This document shows, piece by piece, positions 45,367 through 54,276 of a stretch of 64,000 nt of DNA (positions within the stretch are counted from its first letter, which is position 1; each line of letters begins with the position of its first letter). The DNA lies in NCBI GenBank assembly GCA_022767285.1, contig JALENY010000010.1, positions 149,816 through 213,815 on the forward strand, read 5' to 3'. The position numbers and the translations under genes were made by a program. The notes beneath the pieces are model-generated. The model made no database searches, was not told the origin of the DNA, and saw nothing but the letters and a program-made list of their open reading frames with translations. The DNA comes from Lachnospiraceae bacterium (GTDB lineage: Bacteria; Bacillota; Clostridia; Lachnospirales; Lachnospiraceae).

Positions 45367-46620
45367 ATGCTGGAAAATATTCGTTTATCGTTTCAGGGTA
45401 TCTGGTCACATAAAATGCGCTCCTTTTTGACCATGCTCGGTATTATTATCGGTATTGCATCCATAATTTCAATCATTTCCACTATCAAGGGAACCCAGGA
45501 GCAGATCAAGCAGAATCTGATCGGTTCCGGAAATAACACAGTGGAGATCACGCTGAATCAGGGCAATTATCCTTATGAGGTAGAGTGGAACGGTCTGCCG
45601 GATGGAATTCCCACCGTCACGGATGAACAGATGGAAGAAATTCGATCTCTGGAAACGGTGGAGGCAGCAGCCCGTTATGTGGTCCGGAATTATGCGGACA
45701 GCATTTATTATAAGAGTACTCCTCTGAACAGCGGGCAGGTATACGGCATTGACGATGCATATTTTTCCACCTGTGGGTATCGGATAAAAGAGGGCCGTGG
45801 TTTTATACCGGCCGATACGGAGAATTTCAGTAAAGTAGTTATGATGGATCAGACAGCAGCCGATGCCCTGTTTTCCGGAGAAGATCCTATCGGCAAGACC
45901 ATTGAGATCAAGGCGGAGCCCTTCATAGTCGTTGGTGTTGTTGAGAAAAAAGTTCAGTTTGAACCGGTGATCAATTCCATGTCCGACTACTGGACCTATC
46001 ACGAAGCGGAGACAGGTGCAATCTTTATGCCCATCGCATCATGGCCGATCGTATATTATTACGACGAGCCTGAGAATGTGGTGGTAAAGGCTGCATCGAC
46101 AGAAGAAATGAGTGACGCGGGAAGGGATACAGCGAGCATCCTCAATGCGGCACTGATGGATACCACCGGGGAATTTCAGTACAATGCCACCGATCTTCTT
46201 GAGACGGTGAGGAATCTGCAGTCTTTAAGTGAGAGCACCAACAACCAGCTGTTGTGGATCGCAAGTATTTCCCTCCTGGTTGGCGGTATTGGTGTCATGA
46301 ACATCATGCTGGTATCCGTAACGGAGCGAACCAGTGAAATCGGTCTCAAGAAAGCCATCGGCGCCAGAAAAAGAAAAATATTGATTCAGTTTTTGACGGA
46401 AGCTGCGGTGCTTACCAGCATAGGCGGTGTACTGGGCGTGATTTCCGGTATTGCACTGTCACAGATCATTTCAAAAGTATCACAGGCACCTACGGCAATT
46501 AGTATACCTGCTATCATCGGCTCGGTTCTTTTTTCCATGCTGATCGGAATAATTTTCGGGTTTTTGCCCTCCTATAAGGCTGCAAATCTGAATCCGATCG
46601 ATGCATTGAGATATGAGTAA
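45367..46620 (+). CDS. MacB-like ABC transporter permease
   Basis: 417 residues. N-terminal helix (KMRSFLTMLGIIIGIASIISIIS), a periplasm-type extracellular domain (about 60-285), and three C-terminal helices with the FtsX/MacB signature (SISLLVGGIGVMNIMLVSVTERTSEIGLKKAIGARK). ATG 45367 follows AAAGGAG. No outer-membrane partner is expected in a Gram-positive cell. Last gene of the exporter operon, followed by a terminator. Confidence 0.93.
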   Translation: MLENIRLSFQGIWSHKMRSFLTMLGIIIGIASIISIISTIKGTQEQIKQNLIGSGNNTVEITLNQGNYPYEVEWNGLPDGIPTVTDEQMEEIRSLETVEAAARYVVRNYADSIYYKSTPLNSGQVYGIDDAYFSTCGYRIKEGRGFIPADTENFSKVVMMDQTAADALFSGEDPIGKTIEIKAEPFIVVGVVEKKVQFEPVINSMSDYWTYHEAETGAIFMPIASWPIVYYYDEPENVVVKAASTEEMSDAGRDTASILNAALMDTTGEFQYNATDLLETVRNLQSLSESTNNQLLWIASISLLVGGIGVMNIMLVSVTERTSEIGLKKAIGARKRKILIQFLTEAAVLTSIGGVLGVISGIALSQIISKVSQAPTAISIPAIIGSVLFSMLIGIIFGFLPSYKAANLNPIDALRYE

Positions 46621-46721
46621 GAAGATTAAAACCGTCGGTACGCAGGGGAATCTTTCCGTTTTAGAATGGGTACGGAAAGAATCATAAAGAACCGGTAAAA
46701 CACAGAATTCCGATATACGAT

Positions 46722-46753
46722 GCGGGGCAGTGAAAAAGCTGCCCCGCTGTTTT
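46722..46753 (+). terminator. Terminator after the exporter operon
   Basis: GCGGGGCAG (46722-46730), 8-base loop, CTGCCCCGC (46739-46747), then TGTTTT. Confidence 0.8.
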
Positions 46754-46757
46754 AGCT

Positions 46758-46780
46758 TTACAGGAAAGTACATCCTGTAA
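46758..46780. repeat. Small hairpin after the exporter terminator
   Basis: TTACAGGA (46758-46765) and TCCTGTAA (46773-46780). On the minus strand a T-rich run precedes it. It resembles the AGGAA-type hairpin beginning the element at 36561. Confidence 0.45.
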
Positions 46781-46814
46781 GAAAAAAACACATAATAAAA
46801 AGCGTTTACGAGGA

Positions 46815-46843
46815 TTGCAGGAATTCTTTGTTTTTGATATGAT
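46815..46843 (+). promoter_or_regulatory. Promoter of aroD
   Basis: TTGCAG (46815-46820) and TATGAT (46838-46843), 17-base spacer, 64 bases before the ATG. Confidence 0.6.
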
Positions 46844-46906
46844 ACAAATGTTGATGAGAAACAGGAATAAGCAGTAATATATCAGATAGAAAAAGAGGAG
46901 CAGATT

Positions 46907-47686
46907 ATGAAGAAAATTAAACCGGTGATAGTTGGAAATCTTGAAATCGGAACAGGAATTCCGAAAATATGCGCTCCGATCATGGGCACTTCAAATGTGG
47001 AAATTCTGGAACAGGTTCGCAGAATTCGTGCGGCTGCACCGGATCTGGTGGAATTCAGAGGAGATGTCTATGAGAATGTGCTGGATTATGATAAGCTGAA
47101 AGAAATCATTCACGCAGTTTTCGACATTTTGGGAGATATTCCGTTGTTATTCACCTTTCGGAGTGCGGCGGAGGGCGGAAACCGACCGATTTCGACAGAT
47201 GATTATGTTAACTTAAATCAGATGGTGTCAGAATTGGAAGAAGTGAAGATGATCGATGTGGAGGTCTATATGGATCTGCCGAAAATGGGTGCGCTCATCG
47301 GTGCGATTCACAAAAACGGGAAAATGGTAATTGGTTCCAACCATCGTTTTGACCGGACACCGCCCCGCTCAGAGATGATCGCTGTCTTGAAAACCCTTGA
47401 GCTGAACGGTGCCGATATTGTAAAGCTGGCCGTTATGCCCACAACTGAGGGCGATGTCAGAAATCTGATTCAGACTACCAATGAGGCAACATGTGATTAC
47501 CTGAACCGTCCGGCAGTTACCATGGCCATGGGCGATTTGGGAATAGCCAGCCGGATCGGCGGAGAAATCTTCGGATCCTGCATTACCTTTGGATGTGTGG
47601 GGAAAACTTCTGCTCCGGGGCAGATTCCGGTGGATACATTGAGACAGCAGTTGGAAGATTTACATAATATTGTCGAAAAGATTTAA
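46907..47686 (+). CDS. aroD: Type I 3-dehydroquinate dehydratase
   Basis: Third step of the shikimate pathway, working through a Schiff base. EFRGD, FTFRSAAEGG, His146 in SNHRFDRTPP and Lys173 in DIVKLAVMP; the 27-residue spacing of His and Lys equals that of E. coli AroD. 259 residues. A stand-alone gene with its own promoter, AGAGGAG ribosome site and terminator. Its last codons contain the Spo0A box of the next operon. Confidence 0.95.
   Translation: MKKIKPVIVGNLEIGTGIPKICAPIMGTSNVEILEQVRRIRAAAPDLVEFRGDVYENVLDYDKLKEIIHAVFDILGDIPLLFTFRSAAEGGNRPISTDDYVNLNQMVSELEEVKMIDVEVYMDLPKMGALIGAIHKNGKMVIGSNHRFDRTPPRSEMIAVLKTLELNGADIVKLAVMPTTEGDVRNLIQTTNEATCDYLNRPAVTMAMGDLGIASRIGGEIFGSCITFGCVGKTSAPGQIPVDTLRQQLEDLHNIVEKI
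47670..47678 (+). promoter_or_regulatory. Spo0A box upstream of spoIIGA
   Basis: TTGTCGAAA matches the known 0A box core TGTCGAA exactly. It lies about 65-72 bases before the predicted transcription start and inside the end of aroD. Confidence 0.7.
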
Positions 47687-47702
47687 AAATACGGGCTCTG
47701 TT

Positions 47703-47735
47703 TTGACAAAATATACGGCCCCCATAACCTATAAT
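47703..47735 (+). promoter_or_regulatory. spoIIG-type promoter with a 21-base spacer
   Basis: Perfect TTGACA (47703-47708) and perfect TATAAT (47730-47735) are separated by 21 bases. The B. subtilis spoIIG promoter is known for just such an over-long (22 bp) spacer and needs Spo0A~P to work. Predicted RNA start near 47742. Confidence 0.72.
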
Positions 47736-47789
47736 GGGTCTTACTTACTTTGTAAGCAGGATTCAGAAGGGTTATGGGGGTCTTTTTTT
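47719..47789 (+). terminator. aroD terminator overlapping the spoIIGA promoter and ribosome site
   Basis: CCCCCATAACC (47719-47729) pairs with GGTTATGGGGG (47770-47780) across a 40-base loop, followed by TCTTTTTTT. The left arm lies in the promoter spacer, so only readthrough RNA from aroD can form it; RNA from the spoIIGA promoter has just the right arm, whose GGGGG is the likely ribosome site. Confidence 0.75.
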
Positions 47790-48597
47790 GTATTGCGAAG
47801 TATATCTGGATGTGCTCTTTCTCACGAATCTGTGGATAGACTATCTGATCCTGATGCTGACAAACAGACTGCAAAAAAGAACTCCCGGAAGAATCCGATG
47901 TTTTCTTGGCGGGGCAATCGGGGCATTTGGGGTGTGTCTTCTGCTGCTTCTGCCGATTCGCAAGTCTCTTGCGATTCTGTTACCGGCACACATGGTAACA
48001 AGTACGTTAATGGTGAAAATTGGATGCAAGATTAAGGATTTCGGAAGTATGATCCGATGCATGGTCACACTGTATCTGGTCACATTTCTGTGGGGAGGGA
48101 TGTTCTTTGCACTGTATCAGACACCGGCTGCACTGCATCTTCGCACTTTTTTATTCTTAAGTACAATCTCATATGAGGTGCTGCGTGCTGCCATCTGGCT
48201 TTACCGGCAGCAGAAACGGCACAGGGACCATTACTGTGATGTTACCCTGTATGCCAAGGATAAGAGCAAAAAGGTAAGAGGACTGTATGATACGGGAAAC
48301 CAACTCAAGGACCCGCTTTCCGGGAAACCGGTATCGGTCATTGATGCAGCTGTAGTGGAAAATCTGTTTGCAAGTCCGCCGGAATATAATGAGACGCTGA
48401 AGCCTCACTATGTTCCCTATCGAGCCGTGGGAACTGACAGGGGTGTACTCCTGACAATTACGATTGAATCTATGACTGTCGATATAAACGGCGTGCGGCA
48501 GACGATTACTGCTCCGGTGCTGGCACTGTCCAGAGAAAAAGTTTCTTTTACCCAGCATTATCAACTGATTTTGAATCCCAATCTAATAGACAGTTAG
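47788..48597 (+). CDS. spoIIGA: Sporulation pro-sigma-E processing protease SpoIIGA
   Basis: Membrane aspartic protease that cleaves pro-sigma-E in the mother cell. An N-terminal five-helix membrane region (EVYLDVLFLTNLWIDYLILML...) and a C-terminal aspartic protease half with LYDTGNQLKDPLSGKPVSVID (Asp168-Thr-Gly). The TTG start at 47788 gives MYCEVYLDVLFL, the family N-terminus; the open frame from 47734 runs through the terminator loop. 269 residues, somewhat shorter than the ~300 of Bacillus. Directly followed by its substrate gene sigE. Confidence 0.92.
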   Translation: MYCEVYLDVLFLTNLWIDYLILMLTNRLQKRTPGRIRCFLGGAIGAFGVCLLLLLPIRKSLAILLPAHMVTSTLMVKIGCKIKDFGSMIRCMVTLYLVTFLWGGMFFALYQTPAALHLRTFLFLSTISYEVLRAAIWLYRQQKRHRDHYCDVTLYAKDKSKKVRGLYDTGNQLKDPLSGKPVSVIDAAVVENLFASPPEYNETLKPHYVPYRAVGTDRGVLLTITIESMTVDINGVRQTITAPVLALSREKVSFTQHYQLILNPNLIDS

Positions 48598-48609
48598 GAG
48601 GAAAAGGAA

Positions 48610-49347
48610 ATGATGAATGCTGTTTTACCTGCACATTTTAAAATCCGTATCGTATCGCGTTTTACCGGTACATCGGGATATAAGAACAATGAAATTCACT
48701 ATATCGGCGGCGCGGAAGTTCTGCCGCCGCCTCTGGAGGCAAGTGAGGAAGCGCAGGCTATCCGGGATCTGGGGAGCAGTAAAGATAAAGAAGCCAAATC
48801 ACTGCTGATTGAACATAATCTGCGACTGGTCGTATATATTGCAAAAAAATTTGATAACACGGGAGTGGGTGTGGAGGATCTGATCTCAATCGGAACCATT
48901 GGCCTGATCAAAGCAATTAATACATTTAAATCAGATAAAAAAATTAAATTGGCTACTTATGCATCAAGGTGCATTGAGAACGAGATCCTTATGTACCTGA
49001 GGCGTAACAATAAGACAAAGCTGGAAGTTTCTATCGATGAACCACTGAATGTAGACTGGGACGGTAATGAGCTGCTTTTGTCTGACATACTGGGGACGGA
49101 AGAGGATATCATATCGAAAGAAATCGAACACGAAGTGGAAAAAACTTTGCTGGATAAAGCAATTGAAAAACTGAATGATCGGGAACAGACCATCGTAAAA
49201 CTTCGTTTCGGCATCAATATGCCGGAAGGGTCGGAAAAAACGCAGAAAGAAGTGGCGGATATGCTGGGAATATCGCAGTCTTATATTTCGAGGCTGGAGA
49301 AAAAAATCATGAAGCGGCTGAAGAAGGAGATTGTGCGGTATCAGTAG
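48610..49347 (+). CDS. sigE: RNA polymerase sporulation sigma factor SigE
   Basis: Mother-cell sigma factor made as an inactive precursor. A pro-sequence of about 30 residues precedes the sigma-70 domains: region 2 ([50 protein letters not shown]) and region 4 ([17 protein letters not shown]). GGAGGAAAAGGAA precedes the ATG; the pair ATGATG leaves a 1-codon ambiguity. 245 residues. Operon with spoIIGA. Confidence 0.96.
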   Translation: MMNAVLPAHFKIRIVSRFTGTSGYKNNEIHYIGGAEVLPPPLEASEEAQAIRDLGSSKDKEAKSLLIEHNLRLVVYIAKKFDNTGVGVEDLISIGTIGLIKAINTFKSDKKIKLATYASRCIENEILMYLRRNNKTKLEVSIDEPLNVDWDGNELLLSDILGTEEDIISKEIEHEVEKTLLDKAIEKLNDREQTIVKLRFGINMPEGSEKTQKEVADMLGISQSYISRLEKKIMKRLKKEIVRYQ

Positions 49348-49432
49348 AAGTGAGATTGGTCAGCTGCTTGAGAAAACAGGCAAAAAGTAAAATTGTCAAG
49401 GGGTAAAACTTTATTAAATTTCCCACAAAAAC

Positions 49433-49461
49433 GCATAGCTGGAGCCGTTGGTGAGAAAAAT
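49433..49461 (+). promoter_or_regulatory. Possible sigma-F/sigma-G type promoter of sigG
   Basis: GCATA (49433-49437) and GAGAAAAAT (49453-49461), spacer 15. The known sigma-F pattern is GYATA and GGNNANANT; one base differs in the -10. It ends 36 bases before the sigG start. Confidence 0.4.
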
Positions 49462-49497
49462 CCTTACTAGAAATCAATTTCCAGGAGGATACTTGCT

Positions 49498-50274
49498 ATG
49501 GCACTTAACAAAGTAGAAATCTGTGGTGTAAACACTGCAAAATTGCCTGTTTTAAGTAACGAAGAAAAAGCAGAATTGTTTGAGCGGATTAAGAAAGGGG
49601 ACCAGGAAGCAAGGGAACAATATATCAAGGGAAACTTAAGGCTGGTATTGAGTGTAATCAAGAGATTTTCCGCCAGCAATGAGAATCCGGATGACCTTTT
49701 TCAGATCGGTTGTATCGGTCTGATGAAGGCCATCGACAATTTCAATACGGAACTGGATGTGAAATTTTCTACTTACGCAGTCCCCATGATCATTGGTGAG
49801 ATACGTCGGTATCTGCGGGACAACAATGCGATCCGGGTGAGCCGGTCTCTTCGGGATACGGCTTACAAAGCCATTTATGCAAAAGAAAATTATGTAAAGA
49901 AAAATCTGAAAGAGCCCACCATTATGGAAATCGCAGAAGAAATCGGCATCGATAAAGAGGAGATTGTGTATGCGCTGGATGCCATACAGAGCCCGGTGAG
50001 TCTCTATGACCCTGTTTATTCAGAGGGTGGTGATACCCTATATGTGATGGATCAGATCAGTGACAAAAAGAATAAAGAGGAAAACTGGGTGGAGGATATT
50101 TCGCTTAGAGAGGCCATCGACCGTCTGGGCGAGAGAGAGAAACATATTATCGAGCTTCGGTTTTTCGGAGGTAAGACTCAGATGGAAGTGGCGGAAGAAA
50201 TCGGTATTTCCCAGGCCCAGGTAAGCCGACTGGAAAAGAGTGCACTGAAAAATATGCGAAATTATCTGTCGTAA
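49498..50274 (+). CDS. sigG: RNA polymerase sporulation sigma factor SigG
   Basis: Late forespore sigma factor. The N-terminus MALNKVEICGVNTAKLPVLS is the SigG-specific sequence targeted by anti-sigma factors, followed by region 2 (GNLRLVLSVIKRFSASNENPDDLFQIGCIGLMKAIDNF) and region 4 (GKTQMEVAEEIGISQAQVSRLEKSALK). 258 residues. CAGGAGGATACTTGCT precedes the ATG. The order spoIIGA-sigE-sigG is the usual one. Confidence 0.97.
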   Translation: MALNKVEICGVNTAKLPVLSNEEKAELFERIKKGDQEAREQYIKGNLRLVLSVIKRFSASNENPDDLFQIGCIGLMKAIDNFNTELDVKFSTYAVPMIIGEIRRYLRDNNAIRVSRSLRDTAYKAIYAKENYVKKNLKEPTIMEIAEEIGIDKEEIVYALDAIQSPVSLYDPVYSEGGDTLYVMDQISDKKNKEENWVEDISLREAIDRLGEREKHIIELRFFGGKTQMEVAEEIGISQAQVSRLEKSALKNMRNYLS

Positions 50275-50325
50275 AGACATGGAGGAGCGCATGAGAAGGA
50301 GCATAAGAAATTATCTGTTATAAAG
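50258..50325. repeat. 19-base direct duplication at the sigG 3' end
   Basis: GAAATTATCTGTCGTAAAG (50258-50276) recurs at 50307-50325 with two changes (CG to TA). The first copy contains the sigG stop; the second is non-coding. It looks like a short local duplication. Confidence 0.7.
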
Positions 50326-50421
50326 CATAAAGCAGCAAACGGGATTTGCCGTTGCAAAGGAATAAGGAATGGGATAAAATAAAAAAAGAAAAAAGTATAC
50401 TTAAGAGAAGAGGAAAAAGAA

Positions 50422-51435
50422 ATGACCTATCAGGAAATACTGGAAAACGCAAAAACCTGCATCGGGGCATACTGTAAAGCATGTACTACCTGCAGCGGTA
50501 AGGCCTGTGGAAATAAAATCCCGGGACCGGGAGCAAAGGGGGTCGGTGATACAGCGATCCGCAATTATGAAAAGTGGCAGGAAATCCGTGTTCAGATGGA
50601 TACACTCTGTGAAAACAAAGCGGTTGATACATCTCTGGAATTGTTCGGTAAAAACTTCAAATATCCGTTTTTTGCAGGACCGGTTGGAGCATTAAATCTT
50701 CATTACGGAGAAAAATACAATGATGTGAGTTATAACGAAGTTCTTGTTTCCGCCTGTGCCCAGGCAGGTATTGCAGCATTTACCGGTGACGGAACCGACC
50801 CGGCTGTTATGGAGGCAGCGACCCGGGCGATCGGGAATGCCGATGGTACCGGTATTCCTACCGTCAAACCATGGAATCTTGATACCATAAAAGAAAAATT
50901 TTCACTGGTTGAGGAGACCGGTTGTTTCGCTGTTGCCATGGATGTGGATGCGGCAGGACTTCCATTCCTGAAAAACATGACGCCTCCTGCCGGCAGCAAG
51001 TCTGTGGAGGAGTTAAAAGAGATCGTTCAGATGTGCAAGGTGCCTTTTATTGTGAAAGGCGTCATGACGGTAAAGGGAGCCCTGAAAGCGAAAGAGGCCG
51101 GTGCCGCCGCTATCGTGGTTTCAAATCACGGTGGCCGTGTTCTGGATCAGTGCCCGGCAACAGCGGAGGTGCTGGAGGAGATTGCCAAAGCAGTTGACGG
51201 TTCCATGAAAATCCTTGTGGATGGCGGTATCCGCTCCGGTGTGGATGTGTTTAAAGCACTGGCTCTGGGAGCTGACGGCATCCTGATCTGCAGACCTTTC
51301 GTACCGATGGTGTTCGGCGCAGGTGCAGAAGGTGTGACTACATATATAGAAAAGATCGGCGCGGAACTGAAAGATACCATGGCCATGTGCGGAGCGGGAA
51401 GGCTTGGTGAAATTACGCGTGACATGGTGCGATAA
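50422..51435 (+). CDS. FMN-dependent alpha-hydroxy-acid dehydrogenase/oxidase
   Basis: 337 residues, TIM-barrel flavoprotein related to lactate oxidase and glycolate oxidase. FMN and catalytic motifs: IVVSNHGGRVLDQCPATAEVL (catalytic His) and ILVDGGIRSGVDVFKALALGADG. The N-terminal part is Cys-rich (CIGAYCKACTTCSGKACGNK), unusual for lactate oxidases and suggestive of an iron-sulfur cluster or redox switch; this shorter clostridial type has no assigned substrate. Followed by pepD after 17 bases. Confidence 0.85.
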   Translation: MTYQEILENAKTCIGAYCKACTTCSGKACGNKIPGPGAKGVGDTAIRNYEKWQEIRVQMDTLCENKAVDTSLELFGKNFKYPFFAGPVGALNLHYGEKYNDVSYNEVLVSACAQAGIAAFTGDGTDPAVMEAATRAIGNADGTGIPTVKPWNLDTIKEKFSLVEETGCFAVAMDVDAAGLPFLKNMTPPAGSKSVEELKEIVQMCKVPFIVKGVMTVKGALKAKEAGAAAIVVSNHGGRVLDQCPATAEVLEEIAKAVDGSMKILVDGGIRSGVDVFKALALGADGILICRPFVPMVFGAGAEGVTTYIEKIGAELKDTMAMCGAGRLGEITRDMVR

Positions 51436-51452
51436 ACATTAAGGAGAAAATT

Positions 51453-52901
51453 ATGAGAGTACTGGAAAGATTGCAGCCGGAGAAAGTATTTTACTATTTT
51501 GAGGAAATCAGCAAAATTCCGCATATTTCGTTTCATGAGAAAGAACTGAGCGATTACTGTGTTAATTTTGCAAAAGAGAGAGGACTTTTCTGCTCCCGGG
51601 ACGACATGGGAAATGTATTGATCGTTGCCGATGCCACGCCGGGCTATGAGGATGCGGAAACGGTCATCATGCAGGCGCATCTGGATATGGTTGGAGATAA
51701 AGTGCCCACATGTAATATTGATATGGAAAAGGAACCCATTCAGATTAAGGTGGACGGCGACTTTGTCTGTGCGGAGGGCACAACCCTTGGCGGTGATGAC
51801 GGTATCGCAGTTGCTTATGCGCTGGCGATTCTGGATTCGGAAGATATTCCACATCCGAGAATGGAAGTAGTTTTAACGGTCTGTGAGGAGGTCGGTCTTC
51901 TTGGAGCGACGGCTATGGATCTGTCCATGTGCAGAGGAAAACGTCTGATCAACGTGGATTCCGAGGTGGAAGGCGTGCTGACTGCGGGATGTGCCGGCGG
52001 TATGCGCATTCGCAGCGAGTTTAACATCAGCCGCAGGGTGATGGAAGGATACGCTTTTGACGCTGTACTGGAAGGATTAAAAGGCGGACATTCCGGCATG
52101 GAGATAGACAAAGGACGTGCAAATGCCAATGTTTTGCTGGGCAGATTCCTGCTGATGCTGAAAGAAAAGTTTGGGTATGTCGGTGTAGTTGAACTGACCG
52201 GTGGAGCCAAGGAAAACGTTATCCCGAAAGACGGGCATCTCAGCTTTCTGGTAAAAGCAGAGCATGCAGATGAAATATTGAAAGTTGTCGATTTATTTAA
52301 CGGAGAAATGGACGTGGAATACGGTGCTGCAGATCCGGATATTCATCTGAGGTTAGACAAAGATGCCTGGAGAAAAACGGAAGTTCTGGACGCGGATTCT
52401 TTGGAAAGGCTTGTGATCGCACTGAATAACATGCCAAATGGTGTGCAGGCAATGAGCATGGACCTGCCGGGACTGGTTGAGACTTCACTGAACCTTGGTG
52501 TTGTGGAAATGGAGGAGAACACGTTTGTTTTGAGGTTTTCTGTACGAAGTTCTGTGGCATCCGCAAAAACATATCTTGGAAAGAAAGTGGAACTGCTCAC
52601 CCGCGTTTTGGGCGGCACTGCATCTTATGCCGGTGAGTACCCTGCATGGCCCTATGCCCGCAGTTCAGCATTCCGTGATCTCTGTGTGGACATCTATCGG
52701 AAACAGTACGGAAAAGAGCCAAAGGTCGATGTGCTCCATGCCGGTCTGGAATGTGGTATTTTATCCGGAAAAATCCAGGGACTTGACTGCATCTCCATCG
52801 GGCCGGATATGATTGATATTCATACGCCGAAAGAACGCCTGAGTATCAGCTCGGTTGCCCGGGTATGGGAGTATATAAAAGCAATTCTGGCTGCCAGGTG
52901 A
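51453..52901 (+). CDS. pepD: Aminoacyl-histidine dipeptidase PepD (M20)
   Basis: Cytoplasmic zinc dipeptidase with broad specificity (Xaa-His and others). Di-zinc site: MQAHLDMVGDK (HxD), LGGDDGIAVAYALAIL, the catalytic EEVG in LTVCEEVGLLGATAMD, GGHSGMEIDKGRANAN, and the C-terminal HAGLECGILSGK. 482 residues, normal. AAGGAGAAAATT precedes the start. Confidence 0.94.
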   Translation: MRVLERLQPEKVFYYFEEISKIPHISFHEKELSDYCVNFAKERGLFCSRDDMGNVLIVADATPGYEDAETVIMQAHLDMVGDKVPTCNIDMEKEPIQIKVDGDFVCAEGTTLGGDDGIAVAYALAILDSEDIPHPRMEVVLTVCEEVGLLGATAMDLSMCRGKRLINVDSEVEGVLTAGCAGGMRIRSEFNISRRVMEGYAFDAVLEGLKGGHSGMEIDKGRANANVLLGRFLLMLKEKFGYVGVVELTGGAKENVIPKDGHLSFLVKAEHADEILKVVDLFNGEMDVEYGAADPDIHLRLDKDAWRKTEVLDADSLERLVIALNNMPNGVQAMSMDLPGLVETSLNLGVVEMEENTFVLRFSVRSSVASAKTYLGKKVELLTRVLGGTASYAGEYPAWPYARSSAFRDLCVDIYRKQYGKEPKVDVLHAGLECGILSGKIQGLDCISIGPDMIDIHTPKERLSISSVARVWEYIKAILAAR

Positions 52902-53037
52902 TTTATTTGGAGAAAATAATTGTATTGGCGGTGTGTAAAAGCGAACGTGCAGCCTGGAAGTGATTTCCGACAGAATACGAATTTCATCCTATTATGGGTC
53001 ATGAAATGAAATTCATCGGAGCGGCAGATCGTGCTAT

Positions 53038-53081
53038 AAAAACGAGAGGATTTCCGGAATGGGGAAATCCTCTCGTTTTTT
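53038..53081. terminator. Bidirectional terminator between pepD and the epimerase
   Basis: Arms at 53041-53055 and 53063-53077 (15 bp, AACGAGAGGATTTCC), flanked by A-run on the left and T-run on the right. It serves both convergent genes. The bases 52902-53037 show only a weak GAATTTCAT/ATGAAATTC repeat. Confidence 0.88.
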
Positions 53082-53130
53082 CACACGGGTGTGTGTACGT
53101 ACACATTTTATATGATCAGGAATCCGCATT

Positions 53131-54225
53131 TTACAGATAGCGAATCCTGCCTTCTTCAATTCCCTTGATACCAAGGCCAGGTTCATCCGAAACGGTGATC
53201 ACCTGCTCATTGAATACAGCACCTCCGATGATAGGATCTTCGCTGCACAGCACCGGTCCGTCCAGGTCGATCTTGGTGATGATCTGTTTTGCACAGGCCA
53301 GATGTACAGCAGCATTTACACTGATCTTTGCCTCCAGCATACAGCCGATCATACATTCTATGCCGTATACTTCCGCTGCGGATGCGATTTTCAGCGCGTT
53401 ATAAAGACCACCGCATTTCATCAGCTTAATGTTGACCAGATCGGCGGCACCCATCTGCATGATCTTCAATGCATCTTCCGGAGAGAATACACTTTCATCT
53501 GCCAATACCGGTACATAAGAACGCTCAGTTACATATTTCATGCCTTCAAAATCATGTGCTTTTACGGGCTGTTCAACAAACTCAATATCCAGACCCTTTT
53601 CCTGCATACCGTTCAGGATGCGAACTGCTTCTTTGGGAGTCCATCCCTGGTTGGCATCGATGCGAATGAGAGTTTTTTTCGGAACGGCTGCGCGGATTGC
53701 GGACAGGCGGTCAATATCTTTTTCCGGTTCTTTCCCCACTTTTACTTTCAGACAGTCATAACCGCGTCCGATGGCATCGGATGCATCGCGTGCCATTTCA
53801 TCAGGATCATTTACACTGATTGTAATATCGGTAACAATCGATTTTTTTGCGCCGCCCATCAGTTTGTAGACCGGAATCTTGTACAACTGTCCGTACAGAT
53901 CCCAGAGAGCCATATCAACTGCTGCTTTTGCGCTGGTATTTTTCAGTACACATTTCTGAAGTGCGATCATGAGATCTTCGAAATCGTCTACATCACGGCC
54001 AATTAAAGTTTTTTTCATATGGTCGGTGATGGCTCCGATGATGGCGCCGGTAGTGTCGCCGGTGATAACACCGGTGGGCGGAGCCTCGCCGTAGCCGATG
54101 GCGCCAGTGTCTGTATGAATCTCAACAACCACATCTTCCACACTGTTTACCGTTCGCAGTGCTGTTTTAAACGGAACACGAAGCGGTACGGAAATCATAC
54201 CTAAACGAATGTCGGTAATTTTCAT
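53131..54225 (-). CDS. Dipeptide (L-Ala-D/L-Glu-type) epimerase, enolase superfamily
   Basis: 364 residues. Muconate-lactonizing subgroup: KVKVG (catalytic Lys pair), RIDANQGW, EFVEQPV and LADESVF (metal ligands Asp, Glu, Asp), then NIKLMKCGG (second catalytic Lys). Family members epimerise L-Ala-D-Glu from murein turnover; with PepD next door, peptide recycling is plausible. The start at 54225 (MKITDIRLGMISVPL) lies 9 bases after GGGAGG; the frame is open to 54321. Confidence 0.88.
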   Translation of the reverse strand: MKITDIRLGMISVPLRVPFKTALRTVNSVEDVVVEIHTDTGAIGYGEAPPTGVITGDTTGAIIGAITDHMKKTLIGRDVDDFEDLMIALQKCVLKNTSAKAAVDMALWDLYGQLYKIPVYKLMGGAKKSIVTDITISVNDPDEMARDASDAIGRGYDCLKVKVGKEPEKDIDRLSAIRAAVPKKTLIRIDANQGWTPKEAVRILNGMQEKGLDIEFVEQPVKAHDFEGMKYVTERSYVPVLADESVFSPEDALKIMQMGAADLVNIKLMKCGGLYNALKIASAAEVYGIECMIGCMLEAKISVNAAVHLACAKQIITKIDLDGPVLCSEDPIIGGAVFNEQVITVSDEPGLGIKGIEEGRIRYL

Positions 54226-54276
54226 TTGTATAAACCTCCCTAAATTGTTTTTCGATTTTGCATTCTTTATGGTAAT

